Shown here in pieces: positions 20,694 through 29,620 of a DNA stretch of 64,000 nucleotides. Position 1 is the first letter of the stretch, and each line of letters starts with the position of its first letter. The notes under the pieces were generated by a model. It was not told the DNA's origin. It saw only the letters and a program-made list of their open reading frames with translations, and searched no databases. The DNA is from Pseudoalteromonas prydzensis (GTDB lineage: Bacteria > Pseudomonadota > Gammaproteobacteria > Enterobacterales > Alteromonadaceae): assembly GCF_001661495.1 (NCBI RefSeq), contig NZ_BDDT01000010.1, positions 62,001 to 126,000 on the forward strand, in the 5' to 3' direction. A program made the translations under genes and the position numbers.

Positions 20694-20719
20694 GCGTAGA
20701 TAAACCTTTTTATCTACGC
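20694..20719 (-). promoter_or_regulatory. pnp leader hairpin, possible RNase III autoregulation site
   Basis: Perfect 11-bp arms (20694-20704 and 20709-20719) with a 4-nt loop lie about 115 nt upstream of the pnp start. In E. coli a leader stem at a similar place is cut by RNase III so that PNPase can repress its own mRNA. The role here is inferred from position. Confidence 0.5.
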
Positions 20720-20891
20720 GCATAGTATATAACAAAGTAATGCAAAATTGCGAGCTTAGTCCCTAGATAAAAGTGGTGATAATAGGCGCGCTAAAAAGTG
20801 TGCTTTGCTGTCACTAACTATGTGGCTTTTATTTGATATTTCAAGAGAATTAATTGTTGTGGACAGAGAGAGTGAGAAATTTCAGGCACAA

Positions 20892-20917
20892 AAAAAGGAG
20901 CTAAAAAGCTCCTTTTT
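20892..20917 (-). terminator. Intrinsic terminator after rpsO
   Basis: Perfect 11-bp arms with an AAAA loop and T-runs at both ends lie 14 nt after the rpsO stop. Partial read-through would let pnp be co-transcribed, as in E. coli. Confidence 0.85.
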
Positions 20918-20931
20918 AAGAAATCTAGTTC

Positions 20932-21201
20932 TTAGCGACGTAGGCCAAGTTCTTGGATTAGCGCAGTATAACGTGCAATGTCTTTACCTTTAAGGTAATC
21001 AAGCAGTTTACGGCGAGTGCTTACTTTACGAAGCAGACCACGACGTGAGTGGAAGTCATGCTTGTGATCAGCAAAGTGACCTTGAAGCTTGTTGATATCA
21101 AAAGTTAAAAGTGCAACTTGTACTTCAGGTGAACCAGTGTCGCCTTCTGCACGTGCGAATTTTGCGATGATATCGATTTTTTCTTGATTGCTTAGTGACA
21201 T
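20932..21201 (-). CDS. rpsO: 30S ribosomal protein S15
   Basis: S15 binds 16S rRNA early in 30S assembly. The 89-residue protein is the standard length, with the conserved segments [26 protein letters not shown] and RRKLLDYLK. It has its own candidate promoter in the gap to truB, a good ribosome binding site (GGAGTTACT before ATG) and a strong terminator. The order truB-rpsO-pnp is conserved in gammaproteobacteria. Confidence 0.98.
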   Translation of the reverse strand: MSLSNQEKIDIIAKFARAEGDTGSPEVQVALLTFDINKLQGHFADHKHDFHSRRGLLRKVSTRRKLLDYLKGKDIARYTALIQELGLRR

Positions 21202-21273
21202 AGTAACTCCAAAAATAAAATTTAAAAGGTGTCTTAGCCGATCACTAATTCAGCCAAAACGATTAGCGGGCGT

Positions 21274-21301
21274 ATTCTACCAGCTACGGAAATAACTACA
21301 A
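21274..21301 (-). promoter_or_regulatory. Candidate rpsO promoter
   Basis: On the minus strand TTGTAG (21296-21301) and TAGAAT (21274-21279) are spaced by 16 nt in the truB-rpsO gap, where the E. coli rpsO promoter also lies. Confidence 0.55.
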
Positions 21302-21309
21302 GGGAAACT

Positions 21310-22260
21310 TTACTCGCTTGCTTCTTGTTGATTTGATAAGCCGCGCTTTGACTTCAAATGACCATCTGCATTTTTTTCGCCAGTGCCAATAAACACACCA
21401 TCTGCCAGCACTTTAATAGCGCCTTCAGGTAGTTCTACACCAAGCACCACAGCTTGTCCGTGGCTAAATGAAACGCCCTGTTCTTTGCTTATTTCAACCA
21501 CAGGTAAATCAACTAAAGCAGTATCCATGGGCAGTAACAGCTCATCAAGGTAAGTCGATGGGCTAATATCTTCTGCTTTGGCTTTTGCTAATAAAGTTTC
21601 AAGTTGCTCAAGCGAGACCATTTTATCAGCAGGGTAATGCCCAACTGCACTGCGGTGCAGCATGATCACATGCGCGCCACAGCCTAGGTTTTCACCTAAG
21701 TCATCAACGATGGTACGAATGTAGGTCCCTTTTGATACGTGGGCGGTCATTTGCACTTCATTGTTCGCTTCGTCAAACTCATCAAGCGTTAAACTAAATA
21801 CATTGATTTTTCGGCACTTACGAGGAACTTCAATGCCTTCACGAGCGTATTTATATAACGGTTTACCTTGGTACTTAAGCGCTGAATACATTGACGGGTA
21901 CTGGTCTGATTCGCCTAAAAACTTAGCAATTTCTTCGCGCAGCTGCTCAATGGTCACGTTCACATCTTTAGTGCTAACAATCTCGCCATCAGAATCCGAT
22001 GTCGTCGTTCTTTCACCTAACTTTGCGCGCACCACATAGGTTTTATCAGTATCGAGTAAAAACTGAGTAAACTTAGTGGCTTCACCAAAACAAATTGGCA
22101 GCATCCCGGTGGCTAAAGGGTCAAGGGCACCTGTGTGCCCTGCTTTTTGCGCAAAATACACGCCTTTAGCTTGCTGTAACGCTTTATTTGATGAAATGCC
22201 TATTGCTTTGTTTAACAACAAAATACCGTCAACTCGGCGGCCTTTACTGCGCTTTGCCAT
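21310..22260 (-). CDS. truB: tRNA pseudouridine-55 synthase
   Basis: TruB makes the universal pseudouridine at position 55 in the T-loop of tRNAs and also acts as an RNA chaperone. The 316-residue protein has the catalytic motif [12 protein letters not shown] with D47 as nucleophile (E. coli D48), the [14 protein letters not shown] segment and a C-terminal PUA-like domain. It starts inside the end of rbfA (17-nt overlap), as expected for the nusA operon. Confidence 0.97.
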   Translation of the reverse strand: MAKRSKGRRVDGILLLNKAIGISSNKALQQAKGVYFAQKAGHTGALDPLATGMLPICFGEATKFTQFLLDTDKTYVVRAKLGERTTTSDSDGEIVSTKDVNVTIEQLREEIAKFLGESDQYPSMYSALKYQGKPLYKYAREGIEVPRKCRKINVFSLTLDEFDEANNEVQMTAHVSKGTYIRTIVDDLGENLGCGAHVIMLHRSAVGHYPADKMVSLEQLETLLAKAKAEDISPSTYLDELLLPMDTALVDLPVVEISKEQGVSFSHGQAVVLGVELPEGAIKVLADGVFIGTGEKNADGHLKSKRGLSNQQEASE

Positions 22261-22699
22261 CTGTATTTGTGCCTTCTTCGCTATCTGTTTGATCTTGATT
22301 TTCTTGGCTATCTACTTCATCTGCATCTGGTACATGCTTTGCTTTATCTTCACGAATGATAGAGTCAACAAGGTTTGAAATACGCATGCCTTCCATCAAT
22401 GAATTATCAACCACAAACTTCAGTTCAGGCATAATGCGGGCACGAATACGCTTACCAAGTAATGAGCGGATATAACCAGTCGCTTCATTTAATACTTTAG
22501 CGCTTTGCTTTGCAGCATCTTCATCTTGGGTGTTAAACACAGTAATAAAGATTTTTGCGTAAGATAAATCACGTGATACTTCAACAGCCGAGACTGTCAC
22601 CATACCTAAACGTGGATCTTTAATTTCACGTTGCAAAATAACAGCAATCTCTTTTTGGATTTGCTGAGCAACACGATCTGTACGAGAAAACTCTCTCAT
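22244..22699 (-). CDS. rbfA: 30S ribosome-binding factor A
   Basis: RbfA is a KH-fold protein needed for 16S rRNA 5'-end maturation and cold adaptation. Family marks are [22 protein letters not shown] at the start (residues 9-30) and [17 protein letters not shown] near 95. It is about 18 residues longer than the E. coli protein because of an acidic Asp/Gln/Glu-rich tail that follows the core. Its end overlaps truB by 17 nt; a GC-rich hairpin separates it from infB upstream. Confidence 0.96.
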   Translation of the reverse strand: MREFSRTDRVAQQIQKEIAVILQREIKDPRLGMVTVSAVEVSRDLSYAKIFITVFNTQDEDAAKQSAKVLNEATGYIRSLLGKRIRARIMPELKFVVDNSLMEGMRISNLVDSIIREDKAKHVPDADEVDSQENQDQTDSEEGTNTDGKAQ

Positions 22700-22765
22700 T
22701 ATACTCTACTCTAAATTTATAACTCATTGAGAAATATAAATAAGTTATTTAAATAATGAATACAC

Positions 22766-22788
22766 AAATGGGGGCTGAGCCCCCATTT
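22766..22788 (-). other. Intercistronic stem-loop between infB and rbfA
   Basis: Inverted 11-nt arms (22766-22776, 22778-22788), with five consecutive G-C pairs, sit 22 nt after the infB stop. No clear T-run follows on the minus strand, so it more likely stabilises the infB mRNA end or attenuates partly. Confidence 0.55.
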
Positions 22789-22809
22789 ATTATCTTAGCT
22801 TACGAACAA

Positions 22810-25467
22810 TTAAAGTGTACGTTGTACTTCAACTGTTTCGAATACTTCGATTTGGTCACCAACGCGAACGTCGTTATAGTTCTTAACGCCGATACCACAT
22901 TCCATGCCGTTACGAACATCAGCAACGTCGTCTTTAAAGCGACGCAGTGACTCAAGTTCACCTTCATAGATAACCACGTTATCACGAAGTACACGGATTG
23001 GTGCGCTACGTTTAACAACACCTTCAGTAACCATACAACCGGCGATTGCGCCAATCTTAGGTGACTTGAACACGTCACGTACTTCAGCAAGACCAATGAT
23101 CTCTTGTTTAAACTCAGGTGCTAACATACCTGACATAGCTTGCTTAACTTCGTCAATCAAGCTGTAGATAACGCTGTAGTAGCGTAAATCTAAGTTTTCA
23201 GACTCAATAACTTTACGCGCTGAAGCATCAGCACGAACGTTAAAGCCAACCACGATTGCATTAGAGGCTGCTGCAAGTGTTGCATCAGTTTCTGTAATTC
23301 CACCTACGCCAGAACCAACAATCTTCACTTTAACTTCGTCAGTAGAAAGTTTAGTCAATGAATCAGAGATTGCTTCGATTGAACCTTGTACGTCAGCTTT
23401 AAGTACCACGTTAACTTCTGATACATCGCCATCAGTCATGTTAGTAAACATGTTTTCAAGCTTCGCTTTTTGTTGACGCGCTAGTTTAACATCGCGGAAC
23501 TTACCTTGACGATAAAGAGCAACTTCACGGGCTTTACGCTCGTCTTTAACAACCGTTGCTTCATCACCTGCCGCTGGAATACCAGATAGACCTAAAATCT
23601 CTACTGGGATTGAAGGGCCTGCAGACTTGATGTCTTTACCGTTTTCATCGCGCATAGCACGAACACGGCCATACTCAAGACCACATAATACGATGTCACC
23701 TTGGTTAAGTGTACCTGATTGTACAAGTACAGACGCTACTGGACCACGACCTTTATCAAGACGCGATTCAATAACAACACCTGCCGCCATACCCACACTT
23801 GGTGCAGTTAGCTCTAAAAGCTCAGCTTGCATTAATACCGCTTCTAACAGCTCATCAATACCTAAACCCGTTTTAGCTGAGATATGCACGTATTGTGTAT
23901 CACCGCCCCACTCTTCTGGGATAACGTCTAGTTGAGCTAGCTCGTTCTTAACGCGATCTGGGTCTACGCCTTCTTTATCCATTTTGTTCACAGCGATGAT
24001 TAAAGGAACGCCAGCTGCACGCGCATGCTGAACCGCTTCTTTAGTTTGTGGCATTACACCATCATCTGCTGCAACCACTAAGATTACGATATCTGTCGCT
24101 TTCGCACCACGAGCACGCATTGACGTAAACGCCGCGTGACCAGGTGTATCTAAGAAGGTGATCATGTTGCCGTTAACATCAACATGATAAGCACCAATGT
24201 GCTGAGTAATACCACCGGCTTCGCCAGAGGCTACTTTTGCAGAACGAATATAATCAAGTGTTGACGTTTTACCATGGTCAACGTGACCCATTACAGTCAC
24301 TACTGGCGCACGTGGCTCAGACTTACCATCTTCATGGCGGTCATTAAGAACGGTTTGCTCTAATTCGTTTTCTTTAACAATGATAACCTTATGACCCATT
24401 TCTTCTGCAACAAGTTGCGCAGCTTCTTGGTCAATCACTTGGTTAATGGTAACCATGTCACCCATTTTCATCATTGTTTTTACAACTTCAGCGCCTTTAA
24501 CAGCCATGCGCGATGCAAGCTCTGCAACTGTAATTGTTTCGCTGATACGCACTTCGTTTTTCACATCAACTGTTGGTTTTTGGAAACCGTGTTGTAGTGA
24601 AGCAGGTGCTTTTAGCTTGCTTTTCTTGCCTCTTGAAGGAACGAATTTCTCTTTCGCTGGGGCTTTTTTCTTTTTCTTCGCACGGCGTGCGCCTTGCTCA
24701 TCACGGGCATCAGCAACATCTTCTGCTTCACGTGCGTAAGTTGAAGTCGTAAGGTGGTGATCAGCGGTTTCTTCACGCTTCTTACGTTCTTCTTCTTCTT
24801 TCTTCCAGCGAGCTGAATTTTCTTCTGCTAGCTTTCTTGCCTCTTCTGCTTGACGTTTCGCTTCTTCTTCAGCTTTCTTCAATGCGGCCTCTTCTGCTTC
24901 TTTTTGCAGACGCTCAGCTTCAACGCGATCTTTCTCAGATTTAGCGCTTTGTTCTGGAGTCATCTGCTTCTGTTTTGCTGCACGTTCAGCATCTGCTTTA
25001 CGTTTAGCTTCTTCTTTCGCTTTACGGTCAGCCTCTTCTTTGGCTTTACGTTCAGCGTCTTGTTTTGCTTTAAGCTCAGCTGCTTCTTTTGCAGCTTGTT
25101 GCTCTTGCTCACGGCGTGCGGCTTCTTCAGCTGCAATGCGTGCTTGCTCTTGTTCTTGCTCAACAGCACTTTTCTTCACGTAAGTACGTGTTTTACGTAC
25201 TTCAACTTGTACTGACTTTGCTTGACCCGTAGAGCCTGTCACACTGAGTGTGCTTTTGCTTTTACGTTGCAAGGTCATACGTGCTGGGCCATCTGAGCCT
25301 GTACCGCCGTGTTGCTTGCTTAAGTGATCAAGTAACGTTGCTTTTTCAGCTTCAGTTACATTATCACCCGCTTGCTTAGTGATACCGGCCTGCGATAATT
25401 GTTGAAGCAATTTATCAACAGTTGTACCGATATCCCCGGCTAGTTTTTCAACATTTACTTCTGCCAT
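22810..25467 (-). CDS. infB: Translation initiation factor IF-2
   Basis: IF2 is the GTPase that places initiator tRNA on the ribosome; the initiator tRNA gene is upstream in the same cluster. The 885-residue protein has the N-terminal IF2 domain (residues 1-50), a long charged Lys/Glu/Ala-rich linker (about 95-270) of coiled-coil type, a second IF2_N domain, the G domain with GHVDHGKTS (G1), DTPGHAAF (G3) and NKMD (G4), and C-terminal domains that bind fMet-tRNA. The low-complexity linker creates long misleading antisense frames. It follows nusA by 25 nt. Confidence 0.98.
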   Translation of the reverse strand: MAEVNVEKLAGDIGTTVDKLLQQLSQAGITKQAGDNVTEAEKATLLDHLSKQHGGTGSDGPARMTLQRKSKSTLSVTGSTGQAKSVQVEVRKTRTYVKKSAVEQEQEQARIAAEEAARREQEQQAAKEAAELKAKQDAERKAKEEADRKAKEEAKRKADAERAAKQKQMTPEQSAKSEKDRVEAERLQKEAEEAALKKAEEEAKRQAEEARKLAEENSARWKKEEEERKKREETADHHLTTSTYAREAEDVADARDEQGARRAKKKKKAPAKEKFVPSRGKKSKLKAPASLQHGFQKPTVDVKNEVRISETITVAELASRMAVKGAEVVKTMMKMGDMVTINQVIDQEAAQLVAEEMGHKVIIVKENELEQTVLNDRHEDGKSEPRAPVVTVMGHVDHGKTSTLDYIRSAKVASGEAGGITQHIGAYHVDVNGNMITFLDTPGHAAFTSMRARGAKATDIVILVVAADDGVMPQTKEAVQHARAAGVPLIIAVNKMDKEGVDPDRVKNELAQLDVIPEEWGGDTQYVHISAKTGLGIDELLEAVLMQAELLELTAPSVGMAAGVVIESRLDKGRGPVASVLVQSGTLNQGDIVLCGLEYGRVRAMRDENGKDIKSAGPSIPVEILGLSGIPAAGDEATVVKDERKAREVALYRQGKFRDVKLARQQKAKLENMFTNMTDGDVSEVNVVLKADVQGSIEAISDSLTKLSTDEVKVKIVGSGVGGITETDATLAAASNAIVVGFNVRADASARKVIESENLDLRYYSVIYSLIDEVKQAMSGMLAPEFKQEIIGLAEVRDVFKSPKIGAIAGCMVTEGVVKRSAPIRVLRDNVVIYEGELESLRRFKDDVADVRNGMECGIGVKNYNDVRVGDQIEVFETVEVQRTL

Positions 25468-25492
25468 AGTCTCTAATACCTCCGTTAATAAA

Positions 25493-26992
25493 TTACTCGT
25501 CTGCGAACCAACAAATGTTACGCGCAGCCATAATTAGCTTACCAGCTTCTTCAGGAGAAACTTCGGTGATATCAACTAATTCATCAATACCTTGCTCAGC
25601 TAAATCTTCAAGCGTTACTACACCTTTGCTTGCCATAACAAACGCAAGGTGACGCTCTAACCCTTCTAGTGCTAATAAGTCTTCTGCAGGCTCAGCACCA
25701 TCAAGGCTTTCTTCTGTTTTTAATGCTTTCGTTGTTAGTGCATCTTTTGCACGTGAACGTAATACATCAACTGTTTCTTCATCTAGACCATCAATTTCTA
25801 AGAATTCAGATGCAGGAACATACGCTACTTCTTCAAGGGTTGAGAAACCTTCATTGATAAGAAGCGTTGCAAAATCTTCGTCGATGTCTAAGTTTTCTGT
25901 GAATAAGTTAATTAACTTATCAGATTCCGCTTCGTTCTTAGCACGCATCTCTTCCACAGTCATTACGTTCAATTCCCAACCAGTTAACTGGCTAGCAAGA
26001 CGTACGTTTTGACCATTACGGCCAATTGCTTGTGCTAGGTTATCTGCTTCAACAGCGATATCCATTGAATGCGTGTCTTCATCCATTACGATTGACGCAA
26101 CTTCAGCAGGTGACATCGCATTAATAACAAATTGTGCTGGGTTATCATCGTAAAGTACGATGTCAACACGCTCACCACCGAGCTCAGTAGATACAGCTTG
26201 TACACGAGCACCACGCATACCAACACACGCACCAATTGGGTCGATACGTTTGTCGTTAGATTTAACGGCGATTTTAGCACGTGAACCAGGATCACGCGCT
26301 GCTGCACGTAATTCAATCATTTCTTCGCCAATTTCTGGCACCTCAATGCGGAATAATTCCATCAGCATTTCAGGCTTAGAACGTGTTACAAATAACTGCG
26401 CGCCACGAGCATCTGGTTTTACTTCGTAAAGTAAACCACGAATACGATCGCCTGGACGGAAGTTTTCACGTGGTAGCATGTCATCACGGTAAATAACCGC
26501 TTCAGCATTGTTACCTAAATCAAGCACGATTGCGTCACGCGTTGCTTTTTTAACAACACCGGTTACCAGCTCGCCTTGTTGATCTTTATACGCTTCAACA
26601 ACTAAGGCACGCTCAGCTTCACGTACTTTTTGCACGATTACTTGCTTTGCCATTTGCGTCGTAATACGGTCAAATTTAATTGACTCTATTTGCTCTTCAA
26701 TGAAATCACCAATCTTAAGATCAGGATCATCTACTTGTGCAGCTTCTAAAGTAATTTCGCTGTATGGGTGCTCTAATGAGCCATCTTCAAGTACTTCTGC
26801 AATCTGCCAACGACGATAAGTATCGTAGTCACCTGTTTTACGGTCAATTGCAACACGTACTTCAATTTCACCCGTGTGTTTTTTCTTAGTCGCTGTCGCT
26901 AATGCGAACTCTAACGCTTCGAAAATCTTTTCTTTTGGAACCGCTTTCTCATTGGAAACGGCTTCAGCAACCAATAATATCTCTTTTGCCAT
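25493..26992 (-). CDS. nusA: Transcription termination/antitermination factor NusA
   Basis: NusA binds RNA polymerase and modulates pausing, termination and antitermination. The 499-residue protein shows the N-terminal polymerase-binding domain (residues 1-130), S1 (about 133-200), two KH domains (about 230-345, with [16 protein letters not shown] and [17 protein letters not shown]) and two C-terminal acidic repeats (about 365-495), the arrangement of E. coli NusA (495 residues). It lies 38 nt after rimP and 25 nt before infB. Confidence 0.98.
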   Translation of the reverse strand: MAKEILLVAEAVSNEKAVPKEKIFEALEFALATATKKKHTGEIEVRVAIDRKTGDYDTYRRWQIAEVLEDGSLEHPYSEITLEAAQVDDPDLKIGDFIEEQIESIKFDRITTQMAKQVIVQKVREAERALVVEAYKDQQGELVTGVVKKATRDAIVLDLGNNAEAVIYRDDMLPRENFRPGDRIRGLLYEVKPDARGAQLFVTRSKPEMLMELFRIEVPEIGEEMIELRAAARDPGSRAKIAVKSNDKRIDPIGACVGMRGARVQAVSTELGGERVDIVLYDDNPAQFVINAMSPAEVASIVMDEDTHSMDIAVEADNLAQAIGRNGQNVRLASQLTGWELNVMTVEEMRAKNEAESDKLINLFTENLDIDEDFATLLINEGFSTLEEVAYVPASEFLEIDGLDEETVDVLRSRAKDALTTKALKTEESLDGAEPAEDLLALEGLERHLAFVMASKGVVTLEDLAEQGIDELVDITEVSPEEAGKLIMAARNICWFADE

Positions 26993-27030
26993 GGGTTATG
27001 CCTCGCTTGCCCTATTCCTTCGCACTCGAA

Positions 27031-27486
27031 TTAAAACTTTGCGATTATGTTCGCACGTTCAATGTTACTGAGCATGATGAAGTGTTCAGTGCCGTCACTT
27101 GAAAGTGTGATCATATCACTGCTAACTGATACTAAATCGCCTTTAAAATTACGACGACCATCTTGTGGAAGTTTAGTACGCACGCGTACTTCCTCTCCTT
27201 GTGCCTTCTCGTAGTGATCTTGTTTGAATAATAGACGATCAACACCAGGAGACGATACTTCCAAATCATATTCATTTGTAATTGGGTCTTCGACATCTAA
27301 AATCGCGCTTATTTGACGACTTGCATCAGCACAATTATCAACCGAAATCCCCGCTTCATGATCTATATAGACCCTAAGCGTAGAATGGCGACCCGCTTGC
27401 ACAAACTCTAGACCATGTAATTCAAAGCCTAACATCTCAACTGACGGTGAAAGCATGGCTAATAAATCTTGCTCAAGTTTTGTCAC
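27031..27486 (-). CDS. rimP: Ribosome maturation factor RimP
   Basis: RimP is needed for assembly of the 30S subunit head. I place the start at the GTG at 27486 because GGAGGA stands about 5 nt before it and because the resulting 151 residues match the E. coli length; the longer frame from 27507 would begin inside the leader hairpin and take in the ribosome binding site. Typical segments are LGFELHGLEFVQAGRHSTLRVYID and DPITNEYDLEVSSPGVDR. An intrinsic-terminator-like hairpin with a T7 run ends about 18 nt before the start, so expression may be controlled by read-through. Confidence 0.95.
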   Translation of the reverse strand: MTKLEQDLLAMLSPSVEMLGFELHGLEFVQAGRHSTLRVYIDHEAGISVDNCADASRQISAILDVEDPITNEYDLEVSSPGVDRLLFKQDHYEKAQGEEVRVRTKLPQDGRRNFKGDLVSVSSDMITLSSDGTEHFIMLSNIERANIIAKF

Positions 27487-27511
27487 GAAAATCCTCCATA
27501 CAAACAAAAAA

Positions 27512-27526
27512 AGGGCTTATAGCCCT
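27512..27526 (-). terminator. Terminator/attenuator directly upstream of rimP
   Basis: A 6-bp stem (AGGGCT/AGCCCT) with a 3-nt loop is followed on the minus strand by seven T, just ahead of the rimP ribosome binding site. It is the third stem-loop after the tRNA gene. Confidence 0.65.
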
Positions 27527-27577
27527 AAAATACTTAGCTTATTCCTTGATTTAAAATCAAGTGGTGCAGATACAACA

Positions 27578-27600
27578 ACGCCCCGAACCAAGCGGGGCGT
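27578..27600 (-). terminator. Second stem-loop in the metY-rimP leader
   Basis: Perfect 8-bp GC-rich arms (ACGCCCCG/CGGGGCGT) with a 7-nt loop are followed on the minus strand by a moderately T-rich tail. Confidence 0.6.
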
Positions 27601-27638
27601 CACACCTAAAGCATAAAACTGTGTGGCCATGGGCCAAG

Positions 27639-27650
27639 CTTGGTTGCGGG
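27639..27650 (-). repeat. 12-nt copy of the tRNA 3' end
   Basis: Minus-strand CCCGCAACCAAG repeats exactly the last acceptor-strand bases, CCA and next two bases of the initiator tRNA (27801-27812). The flanking sequence does not fold into a tRNA. Confidence 0.6.
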
Positions 27651-27693
27651 TAGCTAACGCCACCTAAATAAACCCAAAGGCTTAAACGCAAAA

Positions 27694-27715
27694 CGCGCAT
27701 TACATAGAATGCGCG
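27694..27715 (-). terminator. First stem-loop after the initiator tRNA
   Basis: Perfect 8-bp arms (CGCGCATT/AATGCGCG) with a 6-nt loop are followed on the minus strand by TTTT. It corresponds in position to the terminators known between metY and rimP in E. coli. Confidence 0.6.
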
Positions 27716-27802
27716 ACTTCAAATCAGTAACTAAAATCGCTACTCATAAGCATGGCAACAAGATCTTAAAATCGTAAAAACGACTAACTTACCTCAAGAA
27801 CT

Positions 27803-27879
<77 letters not shown>

Positions 27880-27941
27880 CCAACTGGTATCAAACTTACG
27901 ATACCTATCTAGCTAATCAACTAAGCTAAACAATGGCGGCT

Positions 27942-27970
27942 ATTATAGAGAGGCTTGGCATAATTAGCAA
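27942..27970 (-). promoter_or_regulatory. Promoter of the metY-rimP-nusA cluster
   Basis: On the minus strand TTGCTA (27965-27970) and the perfect TATAAT (27942-27947) are spaced by 17 nt, about 63 nt upstream of the tRNA 5' end. Confidence 0.8.
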
Positions 27971-28185
27971 CCAAAAACTGGTAAAGAATACCTAGACTAT
28001 AAAGTACAAGATTACACGCCGGAACAATTAGCTATCATAAAGCGACAACAGGCATGTTTGATTAAAGAAGTCATCTCCCTAGATAATTGGATATTTTTCA
28101 TATTTACTTACCCTTTGCAGCCTAGCGTCTATACTTAGACTTCTAAGGCAGTCTGCATACGTCTAGATTTTTAAGAGGGCTTATT

Positions 28186-28650
28186 ATGGGTGTATCAGCT
28201 CATCATCAAAAAATATTGTTACAGAGCATAGCAATAATAAAACCCAACTTTCACTGTTTTACAATCACTTTTCATGTACAACTTAAACGCCATGCACTGA
28301 CGATGCAATGGCCCAGCAGTCAGGAGATAAGTGAAAAAAGTTATATTTTGTACTGTTCGTTAGAACGTACGATTACTCATTTGGACTGCTTATTATCAGT
28401 TCTGCCTTTTATTCAACACCATGCAAACATTTTAAGTAAAAGCGGTCTCACATCTGAGGACGTTGATTTATTGGGTGATGCGTTTATCGCGGCACTAAAA
28501 ATTCATTTAGGTAATGAGTTCACGCCACAGATAGAAAACGCTTGGCGGTACGCCGTTAGGATGTTTAAAAGTATTGTAAAAAGCTACTTATTTAATACCA
28601 ATAACATTGTTGCTATTAATAAGTCAGTCCAACAGCAAATGAGTTCCTAA
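28186..28650 (+). CDS. Globin-like protein, diverged
   Basis: The 154-residue protein fits the bacterial single-domain globin pattern. Residues 90-121 (SEDVDLLGDAFIAALKIHLG then EFTPQIENAWR) match the G-H helix region of these globins very well, where LGEAL..ALK..LG..FTPE...AW is usual. Upstream, LPFIQHHANIL supplies a candidate proximal histidine (H79, perhaps H78) at the F-helix place, and TMQWPSS has Trp where the CD-corner Phe is expected. Some family members bind haem, others are sensors without it. AGAGG stands 8 nt before the ATG. Function unknown: oxygen or nitric-oxide binding is possible but not shown. Confidence 0.6.
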   Translation: MGVSAHHQKILLQSIAIIKPNFHCFTITFHVQLKRHALTMQWPSSQEISEKSYILYCSLERTITHLDCLLSVLPFIQHHANILSKSGLTSEDVDLLGDAFIAALKIHLGNEFTPQIENAWRYAVRMFKSIVKSYLFNTNNIVAINKSVQQQMSS

Positions 28651-28673
28651 TAAATAAGCGGTAAATTGGCCGT

Positions 28674-29486
28674 TTATTGCAAGGTCGCCAACTCTTGTAA
28701 TAAACGGTCGATCTGACGTTGTTCAACATCAATTAGCGTGGCATATTTCGACGTTAATGCGGTCATTTTTCGCGACAATGAATTATCAAAGGTCGCATCC
28801 GTCAAATTATTCGGCTGCTCGCTGGCTTGAGTTTCAAGCGCCGCTATTTGCTTATCCATTTGCGCTTGGTAAGTATCTATTTTTGATTGCCTTTGTTCAA
28901 TATCACGTTTTATCTCTTGCACGCGAATAAACGAATCAATATCTTTACTTTGCGTTGACTGCTTGTCAATTTCGGAGCTGTTGGTTACTTTCGGTAATCC
29001 CAGCTTTTCTTGTAGCAGGCGATCAATATCTCGCTGCTCGCGTTCAATTAGTACGTTATAACGCTCTGACACATTAGTCATTTGATTGGCAATTGCTGTT
29101 TCTTTTTCCGCACCAGACAAATTATTTAACTGCGCATCAGATTGATCTTTTAAATCAGCGATCTCTTGGTTCATTTTTTCGCTAAGCGTATCAATTTTAT
29201 CTTGGTGTTGTTGAATATCAGCATCAATTTGCTTAGTGCGAATATACGTATCAACTTCAGTGGAATCCATATCTCCATGAGTGACGATATTACTGGGTAC
29301 GGCTGGGTTTTGCTCTTTCACTGTAATAAGTTTTGCATCATTCCCACACGGAAATTGGCTAAACTCCATCACCCCATTTTTCTCACATTGATAAACGCTC
29401 GCATGCAATGGCGCAACAAAGCACAGCGTAATAACACAAGGTAAAATAATTTTTAATGTTCTAATATTACTCTGATGTTTGTTCAT
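28674..29486 (-). CDS. Exported coiled-coil protein with DUF4124-like N-terminus
   Basis: The 270-residue product has a signal peptide (hydrophobic residues 12-29, cleavage near LHA-SV) and then a short DUF4124-like domain with two cysteines (VYQCEKNGVMEFSQFPCG). The rest is two tandem copies of an 85-residue coiled-coil unit, about residues 79-163 and 184-268, each starting D-x-x-IR-x-x-x-I and ending IDRLLQE. The repeats are Gln/Asp/Lys-rich with heptad spacing. It is likely periplasmic. Family members usually carry one short coiled coil; the duplication is unusual. No function is known to me. Confidence 0.65.
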   Translation of the reverse strand: MNKHQSNIRTLKIILPCVITLCFVAPLHASVYQCEKNGVMEFSQFPCGNDAKLITVKEQNPAVPSNIVTHGDMDSTEVDTYIRTKQIDADIQQHQDKIDTLSEKMNQEIADLKDQSDAQLNNLSGAEKETAIANQMTNVSERYNVLIEREQRDIDRLLQEKLGLPKVTNSSEIDKQSTQSKDIDSFIRVQEIKRDIEQRQSKIDTYQAQMDKQIAALETQASEQPNNLTDATFDNSLSRKMTALTSKYATLIDVEQRQIDRLLQELATLQ

Positions 29487-29620
29487 AAGCTGACATTCCC
29501 TCGTTTATGTAGGTAACCTACACAGGTTTCTTCTACCTATATACCACTACTTTCAGAATTAATAAATGCGATCTAAGCAGTAACTTAGTGCGTATACAAT
29601 TATTTTGGGCAAAATCTATA

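Larger units (their letters stand above)
20579..20931 (-). promoter_or_regulatory. rpsO-pnp intergenic leader
   Basis: This 353-nt stretch holds the rpsO terminator, probably a pnp promoter, and the pnp leader. The main structure is the hairpin at 20694-20719. No gene is supported here. Confidence 0.6.

Noticed and set aside
24850..25215. Long antisense frame inside infB, Phe/Cys-rich
   Set aside because: It mirrors the Lys/Glu/Ala-rich linker of IF2; the Phe-rich translation is an artefact of that composition.
27639..27720. Second, degenerate tRNA gene
   Set aside because: Only 12 nt match the tRNA end; no T-arm or anticodon stem can be formed around it.
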